Shown here: positions 1 through 9,400 of the stretch, one piece after another
Position numbering within the stretch: the stretch's first letter is position 1
Layout: the number at the start of each line of letters is the position of its first letter
Origin: Marinilabiliales bacterium
Lineage (GTDB): Bacteria; Bacteroidota; Bacteroidia; Bacteroidales; BM523
Assembly (NCBI GenBank): GCA_002869425.1
Contig: PKSZ01000183.1
Location: forward strand, 1-13,886
Direction of reading: 5' to 3'
Length of the DNA: 13,886 nt
The notes under the pieces: model-generated
Told to the model about the DNA's origin: nothing
Databases searched by the model: none
The model's input: the letters and a program-made list of their open reading frames with translations, nothing else
Translations under genes and position numbers: made by a program

Positions 1-3000
1 AACATAAACACCAGGAATATGATATGTATATGATGGATTTTCATCATCTGACTGACCTCCATCGCCAAAATCCCACTGGTACCAGGTTGCAGCCTGCGAT
101 TTATTAACAAAAGTTACTGTTAATGGTGCACAACCCGTAAAAGAGGAATCATAATCAGCAACCGGCATTCCGGGAAATACACGCACAGTTGTTGTATCAG
201 AATCACTACAATAATCACTGCTAACGATTAATACGATTTCATAATCACCCCACCAGTCGTATGAATGACTAATGGGTTGCTGAAGGTCTGAATACTCTCC
301 ATCACCAAATTCCCATGCATAATCCCATGTGCCAATTGTAAAGTTACTGACAACAAAAGTTGTATTGGGATAATACTGTGAACCTGGGTTAACATCAAAT
401 TCAGCATTTGGTGTAGCATAAATAGTTATGTGGGATGTATCCCTTGCAAAACAACCATAATGTGATTCCAGCTCCAGTGTAACCATATATGTTATATCAT
501 TTACAGAAGTGTTCAAATAGGTATGCTCTGGATTTCTGAAATTCGAGATTCCCCCATCTCCAAAACTCCAGCTATAACCAATAACCGTATCCGACAAATT
601 TGTAAACACCACAGGCAATGGACTACAGGCAGCAGTATCACCCGGAACAAAACCAATATCAATTTCAGGATACACTTTTACCGTTTGACTAACTGTATCT
701 TGACAAAAATATTCACTCTCCACAATTAATTCTATATCCAAACTTATGGGTTGCTCTGATGCATTTTCAAACTGAAAATCATCAATAAAAGTGGTTGTAG
801 TATCTGTATTCCCATTACCAAAGTCCCAAAAATAATTCACAGCCAACTCTGTGGAATCAATAAAGCTTGCAGCATAGGGAGAACAGCCATCTGGATCTGC
901 AAGTTCAAAATTTGCTTTGGGTTTAGGATAAACTGTAATTGTCTCAAAAACTGTATCCTTACAACTGTAATCTGAACTTGTAATCAACCTCACAAGATAT
1001 TGTTTTGTGTTGTTTGTCAAATTGTTATAAACATGGCTTGGGTTTAATCCAGAATAGCTATTCCCATCACCAAAAGACCAATTGTATGAAACAGCTCCTT
1101 CAGACTGATTGGTAAATACGCTTGTTAAAGGAGAGCAGCCAACCGTATCACAAGTGAAGGCAGCCAACACCTCAGGATAAACATCTATGGTTTGAAAAAC
1201 AGTATCAGTACAAGTATATTCATTTTCCAGAATCAGAGTCATTGTATAACTTACCAATGCTGTATCACTATTCTGATACAAATGATTTACATATTGATCG
1301 CTACTGGAGGAAATTGCTCCATCTCCAAAATCCCATTGATAATTAACAGCACCAATAGACGTATTTATTATATTGGCATTAAAAGGTGAGCAGCCGGAAC
1401 TATTTACCAAATCAAAATTTCCTACGGGTTGAGGATGGATAGTAATATCTTGAATTTCAGAAGTATCTTTACATCCATATACAGAAGTAGCAACCAGTTG
1501 AGTATGAAAAACTGTATCACTCTGAAGATTATTAATAAAAGTATGTACCGGATTTGCGTTTGTAGAAAGACCACCATCTCCGAAAATCCATTTGTTCGAT
1601 TCACCGTATACAGATTGATTTTCAAAATAAAGACTCAGTGGAGAACAACCAACTGTATCGCATGTAAATAAGGCGGTTACCTCTGGGAAAATATTTATGG
1701 TTTGTGAATATGTATTCGTACAAGCATTATCACTTTCCGCAGTGAGATTAATAATATATGAAGATTGGTTGGGACTTGTATTCTCCATTAAATATGTAAA
1801 ATGCAGATCAGATATGGTGTCGCTATTTCCTTGTTCAAACTCCCAGTAATAGCTTTCTGCACCCTGTGAAGTATTGGTAACAGAAACATTAAAAGGAGAA
1901 CAACCATAGAGCGTATCCAGAACAAATTCAGCTTGCGGACTTGGATGTACTACAATAGGTTTGTATGAGGTATCAATACAGGTATTGTTGGCTTCGGCAA
2001 CCAACTGTACGTAATATGTTGTATCCGTATCATTATAATTAACAAAAGTATGGTAAACATTATCTCCTCCACTAACAAAAGTACCATCACCAAAATCCCA
2101 CGAATAAGATGCAGCTCCTACTGTTGCAATTATATGCGCTGTAACTGGGTGGCATGCTGAATCAGGTGTAATGGTAACATTATAATCAGGAATATGATTG
2201 ATTGGTACAAAGTCGATAAGGGAATCACGACAGCCATTGGATGAAATCGCCAGCAATTCCACAGGATAATATTGTGTTGCATTTCCCTGGTTAGAAAAAA
2301 CAAACGAAGTATGTGTAGAAGTGTCATTGCCTAAGCTATCAGCAAAGGTCCATTGATAAGCATCTGCTCCAGTTGAAAGATTATTAAAGAAAACTTCTTC
2401 CCTGCTACAAATAACCTGTGGGCCAAATTCGAAATTAGCTGTTGGCTTCGGAAAGATTGTTACATCCTCTTCGGTTGAATCCACACACCCATATACAGAC
2501 TCTACTACAAGGCTTATTGTAAAGCTGGTATCATGACTTGTAGTATTGTGAAAAACATGGGTTGGTGATTGATTGGTTGATGTACTACCATCGCCAAAAT
2601 TCCAGTAGAATAAAGCACCACCGGCTGTACTGGGATTGAATGACACGCTTAATGGAGAACAACCCGATTCCGGTGACAATTCGAATGTAGGAGCTGGCAT
2701 TGGCGTAACAGTTACCGAATCAGTATTAGAACAATACTGCGTAGAAACGGTAAGAACCACACTTAATGTATCAGAAATCGTATATGCGTGTACCGGATTT
2801 TGTACAGTATCGTAAAAACCATCGCCAAGGTCCCACAACCAACTTGTAATGGTATCATAATCAATATTTGAATTATCAATAAAGGTAGCAGTATCGCCAA
2901 CACACATATTTCCTACAAGAAATTCTGCATCGGGCGTTGGATGAATATTTATGGTATGATGGACAATATCGCTACAACCCCATGCATCAGTAATGGATAG

Positions 3001-3420
3001 TGACACTACATAACTGGCAAGGCTATCATAAATCTGAGGAACAGGGTCTTGCAACTGACTGGTACTTCCATTTCCAAATTCCCAATACCAATTCACTGCA
3101 GGAGTTGAAAGGTTTTCGAAAAACACAGAATCCAGCAAACAATGCGGAGAGCTTGTAAACTCTGCCACTGGTGAAGGCTGTACAGTAATAGGCTGGGTTA
3201 AAGTATCTTTACAACCATTGTTCGAAGTAACAATCAATCTTACATAGTAAACTCCACCGAAAGGAAATATTGTGGAATCGAGTTGCTGTGAGCTCATGTC
3301 ACCATTATCATAATCCCACTGCCATCCTATAATGTTGCCACTATTTACATAAGATAAATCTTCAAATGTTACTGTTTGCCCTGCACACACAGTATCCGGA
3401 AAATTAAATGCAGCAATAGG
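1..3420 (-). repeat. Array of at least 14 tandem PKD domains (residues 2443-3582, continues off the left edge)
   Basis: Each unit of about 84 residues has the PKD signature W-x-FGDG (WDFGDG, WSFGDG, WNFGDG, WEFGDG), an upstream V-F-N-S strand, a downstream NPxHxY turn, and a final V-L-xVxSxYGCxDT, xxIxxxPxP. Domain starts on the minus strand are at 3420, 3168, 2931, 2688, 2442, 2187, 1935, 1680, 1425, 1170, 918, 663, 408 and 162; the last is cut by the window. Three copies depart from the core: domain 1 has WDYDNGD, domain 5 WTFADS and domain 7 WEFEQGN. Domains 4 and 7-12 share a C-SP motif near the start and a Cys near the end, a likely disulfide. PKD domains are extracellular beta-sandwiches used as spacers or for carbohydrate/protein contact. 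Confidence 0.93.
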
Positions 3421-6400
3421 TGTTAAACCAAAGCCAATACGAAGTGTATCCCTTTCAGCAAAACAATCTCCGTTATTTGTAGATTCGAGAACCAGATAAA
3501 CTTCACCTGCTGCAGTATCTGCTGTACTCGGATAATAGATTGTATTCAACAAACCAGCATCTTCAAAACTTCCTGTACCGAGCGTTGACCAGTTTCCAGT
3601 TAAAGTTGCACCGTAAATATTTCCCTGTATATTTATTGCATTTGCATCTTCACAAACCAATATTTCTGATCCGGCATCCACATGCGGTGCCGGAGTAATG
3701 GTTATAATCATTGTATCTCTCTGAGGCACACAAGCATCTGTTGCTGTCATTAAAATTGTTACGCTGCCATTGGCTGTATCCCAAACGCTGGGGATATATT
3801 GAGGATCAATTACAGTATTCGAAGGAATAAATGTTCCTGATCCATTGGTTGCTGTCCAGATTACTGTTCCTGAACCACCCTCAATGAAACCATTTAATGC
3901 AACTGTTGCATTATTGGCACAAACTGTATCATCCAAACCAGCACTAACTGTTGGAACATCTGTAATATAAATCGTTATGGTATCAAAAACAGGATTACAA
4001 TCGATATTTTGGGTTGACATCAACACCAGGTCTACTGAACCATTAGCCGTATCTGCACTGCTTAAGTTATATATTGTACTTAAAGAATCTGCATCCGGGA
4101 AAAATACACCTGTTCCCAGGCTTGTCCAGCTTCCTGTATTTGTAATACCCGAAACGGAACCACTTAATGAAACAGACATGGTTCCGTAACAAATAAATTT
4201 ATCCCCACCAGCATTTACAAGTGGAGAAGGGGTAACAGCAACGGAAAGTGTATCTATATCCGGATCACATAATCCATTTCCTGTAGTCATCAGCAGTACA
4301 GAAAAACTTTCTGAGTCCAACTCATCATTGGATGGAAAATAACTTACCGTTAAGGCATTTTGATTTGGAATAAACGCTCCATCAGCAATCCAGTTTACTC
4401 CTGATGCATTCCAAACCTGACCAGAAAGGACAAGACCAGAATTATTGGCACAAATCGTATCGTCGGGCCCTGCATTTGCAACTGGCCTTGATTGAAAATC
4501 GAGTGTTAGCTGATCGGTTGCACCCATGCATCCACCATTGTTGGTTGTAGTCAATACAAGGTTTACAAAACCATTTGTAGTGTCATCTGAACTTGGCAAA
4601 TATCCTGCATTTAAAGATGAGTCATTGGGAAAGAAAGTACCTGTTCCGGAAGAAGACCACACCCCTGTTCCTGCACCTCCGGAAATCAAACCGGAAACAT
4701 AGGCTGTATCACCTGCGCATTCTGTAAAATCAGGTCCCGCATAAACATTAGGCAGATTTACAATGGACAGTAACAAAGAATCTGTTACTGCTTCACACAT
4801 ACCATTATTGGTTGAAGTGAGGTATAGTATTGCACTGCCATTTGAAATATCAGATGTTGAAGCTGTATAATTCACATTTAGCTGATTGATATCCGGACTA
4901 AAAGTTCCGGAACCTGATGTTGACCACTCACCTGGCTGTGCCCACTGCGATATTACACCTGTTAAGCTTGTGGTCGGAGCATTTTCACAAATTGAAATAT
5001 CAGGACCTGCATTAACATACGGAGCATCAAGGATATCTACAGTAATAAAATCAGATAACACAACACAAGCATCTGTTGAAGTTAAAGTTAAAGTAACAAT
5101 ATTGTTGATCGTATCATTATTTCCGGGAATATAGGTAGCATTCAAAGAATCTGCAGATGGTAAAAAGATTCCATCTCCACTGCTTGTCCACTGACCTGAT
5201 CCTGAACCATCTTCAACCACTCCATTCAAACTTACCGTTCCATTGGAACAAATAATTGTATCCTCTCCTGCTTCGACCTGCGGAATACTGGTAATATAAA
5301 TTCCCATAGTGTCTGTAACTGGAAGACAATTTCCATTATTAGAAGAAGTCAATACTAGGTTTACAGAACCAGCAGCTGTATCCGCATCACTAAGACTATA
5401 CACAGCATTCAGGGTTGTATTTTCAGGAATAAATGAACCTGAACCCAGGGTTGACCATTCACTAAGATTTGTGATTCCTGATACTACTCCATCAAGAAAA
5501 ACAGCTGTTTCGCCATAACAAATAAATGCATCCGGACCGGCATTCACATACGGTGCAGGAACAATTGTTAAATTCAAAAAGTCTGAAACAGAATCGCATC
5601 CATCAATAGCGGTAAGAGTCAACACCAATGAACCTAAAGCCGTATCAGCATCACTGGGAATATAACTTGCCGATAAATCATTTGCATTGGGAGTAAAATA
5701 TCCTGTACCAGAACTAGACCAAACCCCTTGTGTTGCACCCTCAGAAATAGAACCATTGAGGTATACGGTAGAATTATTTGCACATACCACCTGATCAGGG
5801 CCTGCACTAACGGTTGGGCCCGGCAAGATTATCAAATTTGATACAGCATTTGCAGGTTCACAATTTCCATTATTTGTTGTTGTAAATACAATGGTTGACA
5901 CGCCGGTTGTAATATCTGCAGCACTTGGTGTATATGTAACATTCAAACTGGTATGACTTGGAGAAAAGGTTCCTGTTCCGCTTGATGTCCAAATGCCAGA
6001 GCCAGTTCCTCCCGAAATAGTAGCAGAAAGTTCTGCTGTTGACGTTGAACATATTGTATCATCGCCTGAAATTATAACCAAAGGAGAAGATACTATTTGA
6101 ACGAGCATTTCATCTGTCACCGGGTTGCAATTTCCATTATTTGTTGAAATTAAAGTAAGAGTTACTGAACCATTGCTTGTATCCTGATCGCTTGGAATAT
6201 AACTGGCTCCAAGCATAGTATTATCAGGGACAAAATAACCAGTTCCCGAACTTACCCATTGGCCTGTTGAAGCCCCTGCAGAAACATTTCCATCCATTAA
6301 TACCTGCGGTTCCGTTGCACAAATAACCTGATCAGGACCAGCATCTACATAAGGTGATGGTGTGATATTGAGAATAAATTCATCCTGCAATGTAGTGCAT

Positions 6401-9400
6401 GAATTTGTTGCAGAAAGGCTTACTATAATTGTTCCATCAGCAGTATCCTGATCGCTTGGAATATACAAAGCATTTATTGAATAAATATCCGGCGAAAATG
6501 TTCCTGATCCGGTTGAACTCCATTCATATTGTGTTGCATCCTGAACTGTACCGCTAATTGGAATCAGGGCATTATTGGCACAAACTGTCTGATCCAGTCC
6601 TGCATTAACCGTTGGCGGAGGAACAATACTTAAAACCATACTATCCGAAACAGGCAGACAATCTCCGTTATTTGTGGAAGTAAGAATCAATGTTACCTCT
6701 CCGGCAGCAATATCAATAGCATCCGGCACATAGGTAGCATTCAACTGATCGGTTGAAGGTGTAAAGCTACCAGTACCCGTAGAACTCCATGTACCTGTTG
6801 TTGCACCACCATATATTGTTCCCTGTAAAGTAGCATCTGGACTGGTAGCACAAACCACCTGATCGGGTCCTGCATTTACGTATGGTGCAGGTGTAATTTG
6901 AACATCAACCTGATCTGAGACCGGTAAGCAATTACCATTACCTGTGGATGTGAGAGTAAATGAGACCAATCCATTGCTTGTATCAGCCAAACTTGGATTG
7001 TATGTTGTATTCAATGTTGAATTATCTGGAGAAAAACTTCCTGTTCCACTACTTGTCCATAAACCACCACTGGCATATCCAACAGACCCGTTCAAAATAA
7101 TTGTAGAATTATTGGCACAAACCTGATCATCAGGGCCAGCATTAACAAGAGGTGATGGGGTATAAGAAATAATCATCTGATCCTGAACAGCAAGACATGA
7201 TCCATTGTTTGTTGAAGTTAATGTCAGAACAACACTTGTATTGGCTGTGTCTGAAGGACTTGATATGTATGTTGCACCCAAATCAGTATTGGAAGGAGAA
7301 AAACTACCAGAACCACTACTGGTCCAGATTCCTGTGCTGGTAACAATTCCAGAAACAAGCCCTGAAAGATTTACATCAGCATTATTCGAGCACACAGAGG
7401 CATTACTTCCTGCGTTTACTTCAGGGGAAGGTAATATGGTTATGGAAAGAAAATCCGTTGCAGGTAAACAATTACCATTTCCGGTTGTGGTAAGAAATAT
7501 AACAACATTACCTGCTGCAATATCAGCAGCCGAAGGAACATAATCGGCGAGCATAGAAGTCGATGACGGCACAAATGTACCTGTACCACTGCTTGTCCAT
7601 TGGGCTCCTGTTGCTACAGTATATGATCCGGATAAAGAAATGGAAGCATTATTGGCACATACTGTTTGGTTGGGACCAGCTTCAGCTGTAGGTGCCTCGG
7701 TAAACGTAACCATGAAATCATCCGCCACAGGCAAACAATTGTTATTATTGGTTGAAGTCAACGTAAGAGTTACAAATCCATTATCCAAATCTGTCTGACT
7801 GGGAATATATTGTGCACTTAGTGTTTGATTATCCGGTGTAAACGTTCCTGTTCCTGAACTAGACCATTCACCTGTGCTTGTTATTCCGGAGATTGAACCA
7901 TTCAAATAAACTGTACTATTGTTTTTACATGCTGTTTGATTAGCCCCGGCGTTTACATTGGGTGCTGGGGTTATAGTAATCACCATTTGATCTGTTTCCC
8001 CAACACAATTTCCATTTCCTGTAGTAGTAAGCGATATTTGAACAGAGGAGTTGTTAACATCCAATGGAGAAGGAACATACACAGCATTTAAGTCTGTAGC
8101 ATCAGGAATAAAGCTACCGGTACCACTGGTTCCCCAAACACCACCTGTAGCTACTGCAACGGAACCACTTAATGAAACATTGGCATTATTTGCACATACA
8201 GATTCATCAAGGCCAGCATTGGCTACTGGTGCCGGGGTTATTTCAATTTCAACAGTATCTGCTTCAGCAAGACAAGTTCCATTTCCGGTTGATGTGAGAA
8301 CAAGCTCTGCATAACCGTTTGTTATCTCTGTTGAAGAAGGAGCATATGATGCCGATAAATCATTTGCATTTGGGAAATAGGTTCCACTTCCTCCTGACCA
8401 GTTCCCTCCACTGGCAATAGAAACAGAGCCCCCGAGAGAAACAGCAGAATTGTTTGCACAAACACTTTGATCCGGACCTGCATTCACTACCGGAGAAGGT
8501 GTAACATCTATACTCATTTGATCTGAAATAGCAATACAGCTACCATTCCCCGTGGTAGTTAACGTTAGAGTAAATGTACTGTCTGAAATATCTGTTGAAG
8601 AAGGAATATAACTGGCATTCAATGTATTTGCATCAGGCGAAAAAGAACCACTTCCGCTGGTTGACCATTGTCCTCCAGTTGCCACAGTAATAAATCCAGA
8701 AAGATTAATTGTTGCATTGTTTCCACATACCGATAAATCTGATCCTGCATTGGCAGTTGGAGCCGGAGTTATTGTTATTTCCATACTATCTACAACAGGA
8801 GTACAATTACCATTTCCTGTTGAAGTAAGATAAAGCATTACACTTCCATCTGTAATTTCAGATGCCGATGGAGTATAGGTTGCATTCAATGTGTTTTCGT
8901 CAGGCACAAAACTTCCTGCTCCACCAGACCAGGTTCCTCCTGTTGCAACAGACACACTACCATTTAACACTAAAGAGGCATTATTGGCACAAACTGTCTG
9001 GCTGACTCCAGCATCCACAATGGGTGAAGGCGTAATGGTAACTTCCATTACATCTGATACCGGGTTACACGTTCCATTCTCTATACTGGATAGTGTTAGC
9101 AAAACACCACCAGAACCAATTTCACTGGCAGTGGGATTATAAACTGCATTTAGGTCAAACTCATCCGGAACAAAAGTACCATTACCGCCTGACCATTCAC
9201 CACCACCTGCATTTGTAACCGTTCCGGATAAAGATACTGCCGGATTATTGGCACAAACCGTATCGTCAATCCCTGCGTTCACAATTGGAGCAGGATTAAT
9301 AACCACTTTCATGCTGTCCGTCTCAGGCAAACAATTCCCATTGTCTGTTGAAGTAAGATATAAATATGTTTCTCCTGCTGAAATCTCATCTACTGTGGGT

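Noticed and set aside
7205..7543. Plus-strand open frame of 112 codons, and similar plus-strand frames at 3977-4189, 4886-5134, 5309-5518, 8051-8314 and 8891-9142
   Set aside because: They lie antisense to the Ig-like repeats and recur with the repeat period. Their products resemble each other only because the underlying DNA is repetitive, and they have no start context or domains.
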